Positions 34,690 to 45,942 of a stretch of DNA of 64,000 nucleotides are shown piece after piece (position 1 is the first letter of the stretch; every line of letters begins with the position of its first letter). This DNA is from Lumbricus terrestris. Its lineage: Eukaryota > Annelida > Clitellata > Crassiclitellata > Lumbricidae. Below the pieces are notes generated by a model. That model did no database searches. It was not told where the DNA came from and saw only the letters and a program-made list of their open reading frames with translations. The translations under genes and the position numbers were made by a program. Where the stretch lies: assembly GCA_949752735.1 (NCBI GenBank), contig OX457050.1, positions 38,912,510-38,976,509 on the forward strand, written 5' to 3'.

Positions 34690-36760
34690 TACCGTAAACA
34701 ATGGGAGAGGACATTTACTTAAGTCCTAAACAATGTATCTGATCACTAAAATGATGAATAATTTTGAGACGATGACAGTGTAAAAAGCGACGGTTACAGT
34801 GTGGAAATCCCAAAAATTGTAAACAATCGGGATGCTATACTTTGAAGTCTTAATTGACTGACATCATCGAAAACTGAGCAAGTTTTATTAAATATGACAG
34901 CTTAAATTCCTACAATTACAATATGGAAATTCAAATATCTGAACAATGTGGAGGAGACATTTATTGAAGTCTTTAGTCATGTGTTTCAGCAATGAAATAA
35001 TAAGAAACTTTGTTGAGATCACATGCTAAAATGTTTACATCGCAGTGTGGAAAATTAAAACAATGAGGGGACACTTTTAAAGTCTGAAACTAGACTATTT
35101 GCACTCAATTAATGTGCAATTTCATTAAAATGGCAGTCTAAAATGATATATTTGGAGTATGGAGATTCAAAAATTTTCGACATCGGGGCATCCGCTTTGG
35201 CGTCTTACACCAGGACTATTAGCACTGACATGATGATCAATTTCTTAAAAAGTCAGCCCAAATTAAATTGCAAGTGTGGAAATTCAAAACATTTCCACAT
35301 TTGGGATGCAATTTTTAAGTCTTTGATCAGGACTATTAGCACTGAAATGATGATCAATTTCGTTAAAATGTCAGCCCAAAATGCATAAATTGCAAGTGTG
35401 GAAATTCAAAACATTTCCACATTTGGGATGCAATTTTTAAGTCTTTGATCAGGACTATTAGCACTGAAATGATGATCAATTTCGTTAAAATGTCAGCCCA
35501 AAATGCATAAATTGCAAGTGTGGAAATTCAAAACATTTCCACATTTGGGATGCAATCTTAAAGTCTTTGATCAGGACTATTGGCACTGACATGATGATCA
35601 ATTTCGTTAAAATGTCAGCCCAAAATGCATAAATTGCAAGTGTGGAAATTCAAAACATTTCCACATTTGGGATGCAATCTTAAAGTCTTTGATCAGGACT
35701 ATTGGCACTGACATGATGATCAATTTCGTTAAAATGTCAGCCCAAAATGCATAAATTGCAAGTGTGGAAATTCAAAACATTTCCACATTTGGGATGCAAT
35801 TTTAAGTCTTTGATCAGGACTATTGGCACTGACATGATTATCAATTTCGTTAAAATGTCAGCCCAAAATGCATAAATTGCAAGTGTGGAAATTCAAAACA
35901 TTTCCACATTTGGGATGCAATTTTTAAGTCTTTGATCAGGACTATTGGCACTGACATGATGATCAATTTCGTTAAAATGTCAGCCCAAAATGCATAAATT
36001 GCAAGTGTGGAAATTCAAAACATTTCCACATTTGGGATGCAATTTTAAGTCTTTGATCAGGACTATTGGCACTGACATGATTATCAATTTCGTTAAAATG
36101 TCAGCCCAAAATGCATAAATTGCAAGTGTGGAAATTCAAAACATTTCCACATTTGGGATGCAATTTTTAAGTCTTTGATCAGGACTATTAGCACTGAAAT
36201 GATGATCAATTTCGTTAAAATGTCAGCCCAAAATGCATAAATTGCAAGTGTGGAAATTCAAAACATTTCCACATTTGGGATGCAATTTTTAAGTCTTTGA
36301 TCAGGACTATTAGCACTGAAATGATGATCAATTTCGTTAAAATGTCAGCCCAAAATGCATAAATTGCAAGTGTGGAAATTCAAAACATTTCCACATTTGG
36401 GATGCAATTTTTAAGTCTTTGATCAGGACTATTGGCACTGACATGATGATCAATTTCGTTAAAATGTCAGCCCAAAATGCATAAATTGTAGGTGTGGAAA
36501 TTCAAAACATATCCACATTTGGGATGCAATTTTTAAGTCTTTGATCAGGACTATTAGCAGTGAAATGATGAGCAACTTTGCTAAAATTACAGATTAAAAT
36601 GTTATTATTGCAGTGCAGAAATTCAAAGCATTTCGACATTGAGGGACATTTTGGAGTATTAAAGCCAGAACTATTATAGCACTGAAATGGTGAGCAATTT
36701 CAATAAGATGACAGCCTAAAATGCTGCAATTGCAGTATGGAGATTCAAAAAAATTCGACA
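34690..36760. repeat. Satellite array, 121-122-bp unit
   Basis: A homogeneous core (about 35255-36560, about eleven units containing CATTTCCACATTTGGGATGC and AATTTCGTTAAAATG) is flanked by diverged units on both sides. Variants (TTAGCACTGAAAT or TTGGCACTGACAT; GATGATC or GATTATC) occur in neighbouring pairs, showing local multi-unit duplication. Confidence 0.92.
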
Positions 36761-36761
36761 T

Positions 36762-36890
36762 TTGGGGGAGGGGCACATCACCTTGCCCAAACCCCTCCCC
36801 TGCTCGGCGCTTCGCGCCTCGGCGATAGACCTTCGGCCGCTCGTCCGTCCCCCCAAAGTTCGTACCAAGTCTCCGCCTATGCCACTGATG
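36762..36890. mobile_element. GC-rich MITE-like end
   Basis: An abrupt GC-rich block ending TCCGCCTATGCCACTG; its complement CAGTGGCATAGGCGGAG resembles a hAT terminus. The other end was not identified within the satellite. Open frames here are compositional. Confidence 0.4.
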
Positions 36891-38066
36891 CGTTCCAAAG
36901 GCAAATCTTCCCATATCAACACCAATGCACTCATCAATAATTATTCTTTTACCGCTCCTATTTTTGATTGCAGGTTATGATATTTCTCCAGGATAGCTCT
37001 CCGCATTTGATTATAATTATATCAATCCACTGGGTTCAAATCCGGAGATGTTGGGGCCATTGGCTTTCTCAATGAAACCAAAGCAATCGACATTGAGCCG
37101 ATCTCCTTTCATTCACGGCAAATCTCTTAACTCTCAGCTCAAATCTTAATTTTTACGTTCTCACTCTTTATCAGAGTAGACGCTGCTCATAGGATCTTGC
37201 TCAAGAGTTGTCTGAATACATATTTTGTTTGTCACTCAGGTCTACACCTTGGCCATTTTATTTTTTTTAAATTTGAATTTCATTGCCTTAATAGCATAAT
37301 TATTAATCTGACAGATTCCTTATTTATCAACTTGACTGTCATCTTGCTAAGTGACTTCATGGTGACGTTCAGCTACGCTGGTACCCTGTTTCTTTTCTAA
37401 ATAGTAAAAATAATGATCATCTGGCAATATCAAGGCTTTTTGATAGCAATAATACTTATGATGAGACTTAATAAAATCGTGTTTTGTTTCCTTTTTGCAG
37501 CGTTTCGTTTTTGAATCGTCAAAAACGGTGGGTGGCCTCACTAAAAGTGATATAACTCATGTTCTGCTTGAAATATGTTTATGAAATCTGGCTATCACGT
37601 GGAGATCCGAATTGTCTTTAAGCCTGTAAAATTTCATTTCGATATTCTTAGGTCTGACCAAAATATTGGCCAGAATAATTGAATGGGTTTTTTGTCACTT
37701 TTGTTGCGTCGCGTTTTTGAATCGTCAAAAAAGGGTGTGTGGCTTCACTAAAAGTGGTATAACTTTTGTTTTGTTTGAAATATTTTATTGAAATCTGGCC
37801 ATCATGTGTAAATATGAATTGTCTCTGATTAAGCCTGCAAAATTTCATTCCGAAATTCTTACTTCTGGCCAGGATATTGGCAAAAAACCTAGGGAGGTCT
37901 TTTGGCCCACCCTGTACAGGCCTATAATAATATTGTTATATGACATTATCTTAGGCTGTTATGCTCCGAATTTATTGCTACAGTATTTAGCGCGTCAATC
38001 TCAAAGAGGATCATTTGTTTCATCACGGTTCTGCTTTTCAGTCCATGTTCAAATTGTTCATACTGT

Positions 38067-38199
38067 CAGTGGCGGCGCTAGGGGGGAAGCTAAGCCCCCC
38101 CCTAAAAAGGCCATCCATTTTTTTCCCATGACAAAATGAAATATTTGTACGAAAACCTCCTTTCAGCCCCCCCCAAAAGAAATCCTGGCGCCGCCACTG
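38067..38199. mobile_element. hAT MITE, second copy (133 bp)
   Basis: The ends CAGTGGCGGCGCTAGG and CCTGGCGCCGCCACTG sit between perfect 8-bp duplications CATACTGT (38059-38066, 38200-38207). It is inverted and shorter relative to the copy at 3925-4176. Confidence 0.92.
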
Positions 38200-38714
38200 C
38201 ATACTGTTAGTCACTAATATCTACTAATTCAAGTTAAAATATCTGCTCTACTCATGTGGTCAGTAAGCCACACTTGGATCTGCGACAAACGCTGATTTGA
38301 ATTCACCATTTTAATTAAAGTGCACAAATTCATGGTTATGTTCATAGCCATAGAACTTTATCGTAATCTCAAACTTAAAAAGCGCCACTTCAACAGATGT
38401 CTCGTCAGAGGCGCTTCCGTCTTGAAAGCACACAACCACCTTAAAAATAGGCCTAGGCCTTATTGTTTTGAAACAAAGAACACCAGTAGGTCATGTTCTC
38501 ATTCTCAAACCGCATCTCCAACCTCTTCCGCTCCTGCTCTATGAATATTCGTGACCTCCGCCGCATCCAACCAATCCACTTAAAAACTGCTTCCTCCATT
38601 GTACTCTAAAAACTTGACTACATCAATTATATTTTGCATGTATATGGACACTTATATAGTGTCTTACACTAACCTCGTGAATGCACTTAACGTGGCTACC
38701 GACAGTTCTGAACA

Positions 38715-38812
38715 AATGCGACAATTGTCGTGAACCATTTGTCTTTGAACCAGTTCTCGGTGAACCAGTTGTCGCTGAACCCAGCTGTCTGTGAACCAGT
38801 TGTCGTGACACC
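38715..38812. repeat. 15-bp tandem repeats, third unit type
   Basis: About five imperfect copies of TGAACCAGTTGTCGC. Unit length and style match the foldback arms, but no inverted partner arm was found; probably half of a decayed foldback. Confidence 0.65.
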
Positions 38813-39064
38813 CACTAACAGCTCCTCTGACCCTATGATACTCGGACTACGACCCCTTAAGACAACCCTTCTAACTAGACACAATGCCCGTTAATAAGCT
38901 GGTGCCCCTCGCTTGGCTTTCGAGCGGCGCATTTGAAATTTGAAGATCACAATAACGATTAGGATTACGAATAGTTTGTTGTTTCACACTCATTAAATTA
39001 TTGAAGTGTGATACAGAACATTTCGCTTTTTTATGCTTTGCGGTAAAACAATCTATGAACTTAC

Positions 39065-39222
39065 CTGGAGCATCATGTCCTCCATTTTAGTGAATATATG
39101 ATTATAAAATAAGTCCCAGTCGAAATCAAACTGGGAAAAGTCTAGAGCCTTGAAACTTTCTCCAAATTCCAAATCCCAAAATGGTGGAAAACGGATATCA
39201 GCAAAGTCACGAGCTTCAGCAC
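39065..39222 (-). CDS. DEG/ENaC channel exon 2, copy B
   Basis: A 158-bp exon between TTTCAG and GTAAGT. It begins with two bases that complete a Gly codon started by exon 1 and encodes FADIRFPPFWDLEFGESFKA...DWDLFYNHIFTKMEDMMLQ, ending at a codon boundary. The family places a conserved Cys immediately after this segment, expected in the unfound exon 3. The arm A twin is at 13358-13515. Confidence 0.8.
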
Positions 39223-40272
39223 CTGAAACATTTTAATCAAATTGGAATCTGAGCAAATGCTACAACATCAGAACACAATTTTTATGAAGACTGCATGAAA
39301 GATAAGACAAAATTTAAACACGATGATAAGCTGAGTAGGTAAAATTGTGTTGCTTGTAGACCTTAGACCTTAGTCCTTCCCGTGCAGCTCTGCACATCGG
39401 ACAATGCAGTTTCTGCATTCCACTCTGTTCCTCGCCACCTCCACAGCATCGTTCCACGTCATCTCCAGACCCTGCAAATCCTCTCGAATGGTCTCCATCC
39501 AGTTCTTCCTTGGCCTCCCTCTACCACGTTTGCCCTCCGGAGTCCAAATTGTTACTTGTTTTGCTCTCCTCTCTTGCCCCATTCTTGATACATGCCCCAT
39601 CCACTTCAGTCACCTCTTTCTGATGTTAAACTCCATTTTTCCTGTCCAGTCATTTCTCTGATGCTTTTATTTATTACTAGCTGTACCCGGCCACGCGTTG
39701 CTGTGGCTGAAAAGACTGTCCAACCCTCCCTTCCTAAATCCCCTCCCCTTTCTCCTTCCCCTCCCTTTCCCCCTCGCTTTCCTCCCCTCCCCTCTTCTCC
39801 CCTCCCCTCCGGAAAAATGGACGGACGGGTGCGTGAAAACTGTAGAAAGACGCGCGGAAAACGGCCGCAAATGGACGATTTTGTAAAAACCGACAGTTAC
39901 ATATAAATTTGCGCTATAAAAGACGGCCGGATATACGTTTTGAAACGCGCCCGAAGAATGGGTTTGAAACGCGCCCAAAGAATGGACGGACGGCTGCGTG
40001 AAAACTGTAAAAAAAACGCGCGGAAAACGGCCGCAAATGGACGATTTTGTAAAAACTAAAAACCGACAGTTACATATAAATTTGCGCTATAAAAAACGGC
40101 CGGATATACCTTTTGAAACGCGCCCGAAAAATGGGTTTGAAACGCGCCCGAAGAATGGGCGAACGAATGAGTGAAAGTTCAAACTCGAAATGGCTGGACT
40201 CCATCGACGTCTATCGAATGGAATTAAAAGTTGTGTTTTTTGGTCGTAAAGATTGCGCTTTTCCCCAAAAGG

Positions 40273-41726
40273 CAGTGATGTAGTACTCGAGTCCGGCAAA
40301 AGACTCGAGTCCGACTCGAGACCGATTTTCTGCGGACTCGGACTTGGACTCGGACGGTCAGGACTCGGACTTGGACTCGGACTCGAAGCCCTGGACTCGA
40401 AATTTGACTCGGTGACTCGGTTTCCGAGTCCCGAATTCTCCGTGGAATAGGCCACAGCCTGTATTGCGAAAACCAATTCAGACATTTCGTCTGCTTTCGT
40501 GATCACTCAACTCAAACAAAGGAGCCCTTGTTGCCTAAACAACCTGACACGGAAGTAATGTGACGGATGGCTGGACACCGCTGACTACAGGGTGAGCGAA
40601 GTTAATTACAAGTGTGTTTGATGTATGGTCGGTGTGGGGTTACGGGAGGGGCGATTGGAAGTATTTGAACTTGAGCTTATAGGTAGGCTACTTAGGCCTA
40701 TACACAAACATAACCAGGCATTCATGGCATGCATACGGTCGAAATCGAAGGTATTTCGACACCTCAATAAAGTTGGCATTACTATGCTGATCAGATACGA
40801 CATAGACTTCTAATTTATCTAGATGTTTATCGATAAGACAAATCAGGATAGTGGTTGGAAGTGTCTATTGGCTATTTGTGGCTGGTGGCTGGTGGCTATT
40901 AGAACTTCTCCGATCTTGGAACCGGGTGCAGATTTTTATTTACATCTTCATTAATAGATAAGATTGGCCTACTTAGCCCTACTACATAATTGGTCGATTG
41001 CAACATGCAGGCAATGTACGTAGCACTTAGTTGGTCTGTGCTGGGGTATAATTGGAGGGCAGATTATATTGACACAGTATGAGGATCCTGTGTGGCCGAG
41101 TGGGTTGTAGCCCGCTCGCCGCGCCGGCGAAGCGGGTTCGATTCCCCGGTCGGATCTTTACATACTGCGGGTGGCTCGGTCGCAATATAAACGTGGAGTC
41201 GACGCTGAAATCATCTTCGAAATGAAAAAGAGTCGTTAAACCCAAACATTTCATTTTTTATTGACACAGTGGATGGACCCCATTTCCTCATACCAAAGAC
41301 TCCGAACAGGCATTGCTTATGAGTGGCAGTTTAGGCCGAAAATCTCAACATGAGAAACTCCACAAGATGCGCCTGTTGAACTTGTGTTTGGCAGTGGAAG
41401 AATTTGTATCCACTCTACTTTGCCAGATTATCGAAGAAAACTTTATCTAATTCAGTTTTTTAAAGTTCAATTTGGATAAATTAGCCTACATTAAAAATTT
41501 TGCATATTATAGTAGGTCTTATCGATATTTTTCTATGCCATTATAGGCCTATTGAGCGTTTCAGTGGATCTTGGTGTTACTGGACTCGGACTCGGACTTG
41601 GACTCGATCCTTAGTGACTCGGACTCGGACTCGAACCCCTTCGGACTCGGACTCGACTCGGACTCGGCTCAGCTGGACTCGGACTCGGTCTCGGACTCGG
41701 CTGAGGTGGACTCGACTACATCACTG
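40273..41726. mobile_element. Non-autonomous hAT element with GGACTC subterminal repeats
   Basis: The ends CAGTGATGTAGTACTCGAG and CTCGACTACATCACTG lie between perfect 8-bp duplications CCAAAAGG (40265-40272, 41727-41734). Both subterminal regions (about 40290-40400 and 41580-41715) are arrays of GACTCG/GGACTC words. No transposase. The interior holds a SINE. Confidence 0.9.
41079..41259 (+). mobile_element. Complete tRNA-derived SINE
   Basis: A head with A-box-like TGGCCGAGTGG and B box GGTTCGATTCC (Leu/Ser-tRNA style), a body, and a T-rich tail. The perfect 11-bp duplication ATTGACACAGT lies at 41068-41078 and 41260-41270. Polymerase III transcription and LINE-driven insertion are inferred from family knowledge. 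Not a functional tRNA. Confidence 0.88.
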
Positions 41727-41911
41727 CCAAAAGGCATTAAAAAACCCGCTGATGTTCGAATGGAACGGTTTGCGAAAATTTTCAAAGCAATCGGTTCAGA
41801 AATTTCCGAGATCCGAGGTAACAAACAGTAACTTTTTACATTTTTATTTATATAGATTTTATCTCCCCATGAGATGTGTAATATTCGCCTCAGCCACCTA
41901 TGATGTGCCGC

Positions 41912-42360
41912 TGACACGAAACGGAGTATCCCCCTGAAAGCTATCCGGGGGGATGAATTAATCTATCCCCCGGATGGTATTAACCGGTCTATACTATCCG
42001 GAGGGATAAACCATTCTATCCCCGTTTTTGAAAAATGCGCATAATAAAAAAATGTATGCAGTAATCAAAATTTAAAGTGACTCTAATTGTTTTAAGTGTC
42101 CTAGGCAATGCTCAGATAAAGGCAACTCGAATTTATTTAGTGACTCTGAGTGTTTTTAAGTGTTTTAAATGTTTTAAGTGCTCTAAAAACAGGGCAAAAC
42201 AAACTATTTAGTAGGAATAAACATACCTGTTAGTGTCATTGTTCAAAACAAAGCAGTTGAAAATCAATTTGCAAAAGAAAATACACGCGGAAGCGGTTTC
42301 TTCGACTTTTTCTAATTTGGGGGGATACAATTAATATGGGGTATACTCTATTTCGTGACA
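41912..42360. mobile_element. 449-bp MITE with TGTCACGAAATAGAGTAT ends
   Basis: Terminal inverted repeats TGACACGAAACGGAGTATC and, from the other end, TGTCACGAAATAGAGTATAC. The 4-bp duplication CCGC lies at 41908-41911 and 42361-42364, confirmed by the uninterrupted LINE2-A. A second copy is at 47780-48200. TGT ends with 4-bp duplications fit Ginger-type transposons best (inference). Confidence 0.88.
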
Positions 42361-43159
42361 CCGCCTCCAGTCGCTTTCCATTTGCAACCGTCATTGGCCA
42401 CGTCTCAGCCCCATATAGAAGTATGCTCAACACTATAGCCTCATATAGTCGGATCTTAATCTTCAGGCTACATCCATTGCTCTTCCATATCTTCTCTAGC
42501 CTTCCAAAAGCCGCATTTGCCTTTCCAATACGAATCTTTATTTCTTTATCGCATTTACTGTCGGCAGATAGTGTGCTGCCCAGGTAGCAGACGTCTTCCA
42601 CTATGTCCACATTTCTATCTGCAATCCTGATCTCATCTGTCTCCCTCCACTTTCCCACCCTTATAGTCTTCGTTTTTCTCTGGGTTTATGGTCAGACCCA
42701 CTCTTGCTGCCTCCTCTTCTACTCTGCATGCTAGCTCCTTTATTCCCTCCCATGTGTTGTCCAGCAATGCAATGTCATCCGCAACATCCAAATCGCTGAG
42801 TCTGTCGCCATCTATCCACTTTAATCCAGTATGTCCTTATCCTGTCGCCCTTTTCATTACCCAGTCAACCACCAGTGCAAAAATCAATGGTGACAGCACA
42901 CATCCTTGTCGCACTCCGGTCACAATTCGAAACCACTCTTCCACCTCTTCTCCTTGCTTGTAGGCCTAAAAAAATTGTTATACATCTGCAGAGTTCGAAT
43001 AACGTTACACCTAGCGAAAATCGCTAATCTCAACCCATGCTTACGGAATCACTGCATTGAAGCGCTGTATCATCAGCGAGATTCGCTGGAACAAAAATGT
43101 TGTTTCTCGTGGTTCCCCCGATATCGTGCTTAGCTTTTGCCCCAGGTCCGAAAGGAACG

Positions 43160-44460
43160 TCAATCCTTCACTGTTGATCGGACCCAGAGTTTCGAAAGCC
43201 AAAGGGGCAAAAAATATGTGGACGATAATTCGTTGTATTTGTCAATTTTGCGAACCGACGCCTTCTCTGCCGCGGCGCCGGCCGTTTGACTGGTGTCCGG
43301 TAGGTAGGAAACTGCCATGGTGTCTGTTACGGTCACATCCCAGATGAGACATCGCCCGGCGCGCCATGGGATCAGGGTGAGACCATCGGGTCTCCTGCCA
43401 TCTGTTCTACTGAGGCCTGCTGGCTCCTTTGTGGATGGATAACCGGCACGTATCAAGCCCCGAAAGATAAGCTCGTTCATGGCGGCATGTCTAGGCAAGC
43501 GACCCGGACCCAGCCCGCAGGAAAGCCCGTGGTGGCCATCAGCCAACACCGGGGCTCCACATGGGCACCCATGCGGTTCGCAAAGCGGGACCCCCAGCCG
43601 CAGACCCGCCGCAACCCTGACCGACTCATTATCAAGACGGAGTCCGCAGCTTGTGATAGGGAGGGCCAGCAACCAGTCCCCAGCGTGTGGAGCAGACACC
43701 GCTCTGAGGCGTGCTTGGTTTTTAGGGTCAGTGAGCCTGGCATACAGGCCAGAGACGGCGGCGTCGATCAGGGGCCTGTCCCATGCCGAGACTGTTTGTG
43801 GGCAAGATTGCCTTCTGGGCGCTCTTCTGCGCCTGTCCCAAGCCATATGGCTAGCTGCTCCGTGAATCGTGGGTCGGCCTCTGCCGCCTCTCCCAACATG
43901 GTGGACTGGAGCAGATCGGTGCTCGCGGCTGATGCCAGAAAGGCGGGAAGTGCCAGCGAGGTCACCGATCGGATACCCAGCCCGCCCATTTTAATGGGTA
44001 GGGTAGCCTGCAGCCATGCGTCGTCTGAAAGGGGCAGATTGAGAACCCTGCTCAGGCCGTTTCGCAGGATCGCATCATACTCCACCAATCCTGGGTGGCC
44101 TTCACATGGGCAGCTGCTGAGTATGTAAAGCATTTTCGTTGCACTGAGCGAGCATCTCAAGAGGATGACAGCGTCATGCGTTGCGATGTTAGCTAATTTC
44201 TCCAGCGCCCGCGAAAGTTCGGATATGCGGGCTCCCAAGGCCCCATCCAGCGCTTCCAGAGTTGAGAGTGGAGCTCCCAGGAGAGATGCATTTTGGGGGC
44301 TGATCCACGTGAAGAGGCTCAGCGGGTGGCACTCCTTGGCTATGCTAGATGACCTCGAGATCACCTCGCATTTCGTGCGGTTCAGCTGTAATCCCAGTTC
44401 TCTGCATCGTTGCTCCAGTAGTGTCACGTCTCCGGCCACCACTTGGGCACTCCCCCCCAT
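43160..44460 (-). pseudogene. LINE1-B C-terminal region (two frames)
   Basis: Two overlapping frames (44460-43768 and 43846-43160) cover the same sequence as the single LINE1-A frame, with a frameshift near 43790-43845. The CCHC-like cluster and the RPDGLTLIPW...WDVTV endonuclease-like motif are preserved. Plus-strand open frames here are shadows. Confidence 0.75.
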
Positions 44461-45071
44461 GTGAGGTCATCAAGGAAACCTAGAGTGAGCGGGGAAGACA
44501 TTTCGGCCAGGATGGGCTGCAGGGGAAGACAAAAAAGCAGAGGGCCCAGGGGGTCATCCTGCTGAGGTCCGACCTGCGACAAGAGATTGAAGGCACCATA
44601 TTTGAGATTCGATGGCTCAGAATATGCCAGAAAGCAGAACCGCGCGAGTTCAGGGAGTGCCGCATAGAGCGAGAGTAGCATTTGGTCTCTAAAGATGCTG
44701 TTAAAAGCATTAGAGAAATCCACCTTTACTAGGATAGAATCCTCGTCCATGGTCTCCAAGAAACGTCGCGTAGCGTGCACCGCCGCCTCACACCCACCTT
44801 TTACACCCACTCCCACCTGTCTAGGGGCCAGGTAGGCCGCCATCTTGGGCGCTGCAAAAGCGTTGGCACATTTGGCCGCCAGTCTGCGCCAAAAATAGCC
44901 GATGACTATCGGGCGAAGGCCCCCTGAGCTTTTGCGCAGGGCGAAAAGGGTGCCCCCAAAGAGGGTGGCGCGGATCTGAGATGGGCACGAGCCAGCCAAC
45001 AGCAGGTTGACCAAGACCGTGAACGCCGCCAGAAGCTCTGGCCCAGAGTCTGTTTGGCTCACCAATTCCAA
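44424..45071 (-). pseudogene. LINE1-B reverse transcriptase domain
   Basis: RT motifs in order: LRPIVIGYFWRRLAAKCA, VKVDFSNAFNSIFRD (motif A Asp), VGPQQDDPLGPLLF (motif B, normally QGDP, as preserved in LINE1-A) and LGFLDDL (catalytic FLDD). A frameshift follows. The Gly-to-Asp change in motif B and the frameshifts indicate an inactive copy. Confidence 0.8.
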
Positions 45072-45093
45072 GATGTGCTGGGGGCGGATGCCA

Positions 45094-45942
45094 TCAGGGC
45101 CCTCCCGAGGATCCTGCTGGAAAATTACGGATGCTGGTCAGAATCTCAACCTCCGACACTTGGAAGGGCGTTGTCTCAGGGGGGACCGGTATGGGTGGAC
45201 GGTCCACCGGGGGAGCGGGGTGCTTCAGCCTTAGTTCCTCCAGTGTGGCCGCATTAATCGGAACTGGTTTGTCATCCGAGCAGAGGATTCGCGCAGCCGC
45301 CCTGATGTTGCCATCTTCCAATTTCGCTGACACTGCTGCTGCGATCGTCTGCTCCCGGCTAGGCCCCCCTTTTCTCCCCGATTCCGAGTTTTCACACGGA
45401 GTGAATAGGGTGGTAGTCTCCAGCGGCACCCTTGCGAAGAATTCGCTTGCTCTTGTTTTGATTTTGGAGGTCAGATTGTGACGTCTGCCTCCCCTCTGTG
45501 GTTGGACAAGCGTAAGGGCCCCAAATGACAGCAGGTGCTGCCAATGGATCGATGAATCCGGGTTCTGTATGATGCGACCGATAATGGTTGTTAGAAGTCC
45601 ACTCAGGCTGTGTCTGGCCGCTTTTGGTATGTGTTTGACAAGCCGGGTCTGAAGATAAGGATGGGGGATCGAATCCTGACCAGCCTCCGACACAATGTCG
45701 GCCATCGGCCCCCCAGGGCCCCCCAGATGGGTCCGGGCCGATGCCGCGCCGGGCGTCGCTGATGGACAAGGTCCCACTATTGGTGGTTTGTGGGAGCCTG
45801 AACAAGGATTCCCTCTGGGTCCATGCTTATGCACCAGACCATTTTTGTGGTGTAATTTCAATTCGGAGAAGCAAACTCCACAAATTCCCTTAGCTTTCGG
45901 TTGTGACCTCGTAGGGGTTAAATTATCCTGTGTCTGTTCCAT
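45094..45942 (-). pseudogene. LINE1-B N-terminal domain
   Basis: About 282 codons from an ATG at 45942. Residues 20-55 hold CGVCFSELKLHHK and HGPRGNPCSGSHKPP, a Cys/His pattern like the N-terminal nucleic-acid-binding fingers of LINEs. A basic region with paired Ala-rich helices (EQTIAAAVSAKLEDGNIRAA) follows. The frame ends before the RT begins and must shift to enter it. Confidence 0.7.

Larger units (their letters stand above)
33033..37914. mobile_element. Mariner/Tc1-like element with long inverted ends, nested cargo
   Basis: The ends CAGGATGGGCAGAAAAATGA and TTTTGGCCCACCCTG are flanked by TA. The inverted similarity extends for about 200 bp (33033-33245 with 37690-37914), and the right arm is present twice (37490-37690 as well). 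The interior holds a LINE, a satellite array and a GC-rich MITE end near 33390. No transposase was seen. The TA target and CAGGGTG-type ends suggest Tc1/mariner; the superfamily is inferred. Confidence 0.65.
39677..41856 (-). mobile_element. Helitron-like element, arm B
   Basis: On minus it starts TCTATATAAATAAAAATG and ends GGGTACAGCTAG before T, with a GCCAC...GTGGC hairpin upstream of the end. It sits at the same position in LINE2 as the arm A element (4295-4730), with a related 3' end but a different interior. It contains direct repeats of ACGGCCG-rich blocks (about 39835-40150). Confidence 0.55.
39362..42970 (-). mobile_element. LINE2-B, broken by nested insertions
   Basis: Inverted twin of LINE2-A with the same 3' tail (AAGGTCT repeats), C-terminal WMETIREDLQGLEMTWNDA, and RT motifs decayed by frameshifts. 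It is interrupted by a 449-bp MITE (41912-42360) and a Helitron-like element (39677-41856) which itself carries a hAT element and a SINE. Confidence 0.82.
31505..44700 (-). repeat. Inverted-duplication arm B (partner of arm A, 1411-18800)
   Basis: Segments of arm A recur inverted here. A 1412-3060 matches B 44700-43057; 3300-5063 matches 43050-39357; 13223-13690 matches 39356-38880; 14165-14385 matches 33040-32845; 14930-15020 matches 32845-32720; 15060-15175 matches 32060-31975; 15489-15910 matches 31810-31510. A further match is 18590-18800 with about 30075-29925. Gaps are filled by element insertions private to one arm. Confidence 0.9.

Noticed and set aside
34690..36760. Possible CRISPR-like array
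   Set aside because: Units of 121-122 bp are contiguous with no unique spacers; eukaryotic satellite.
41085..41157. Functional tRNA gene
   Set aside because: A and B boxes are present but the cloverleaf is poor, and the unit sits in a 181-bp SINE with an 11-bp duplication and T-rich tail.
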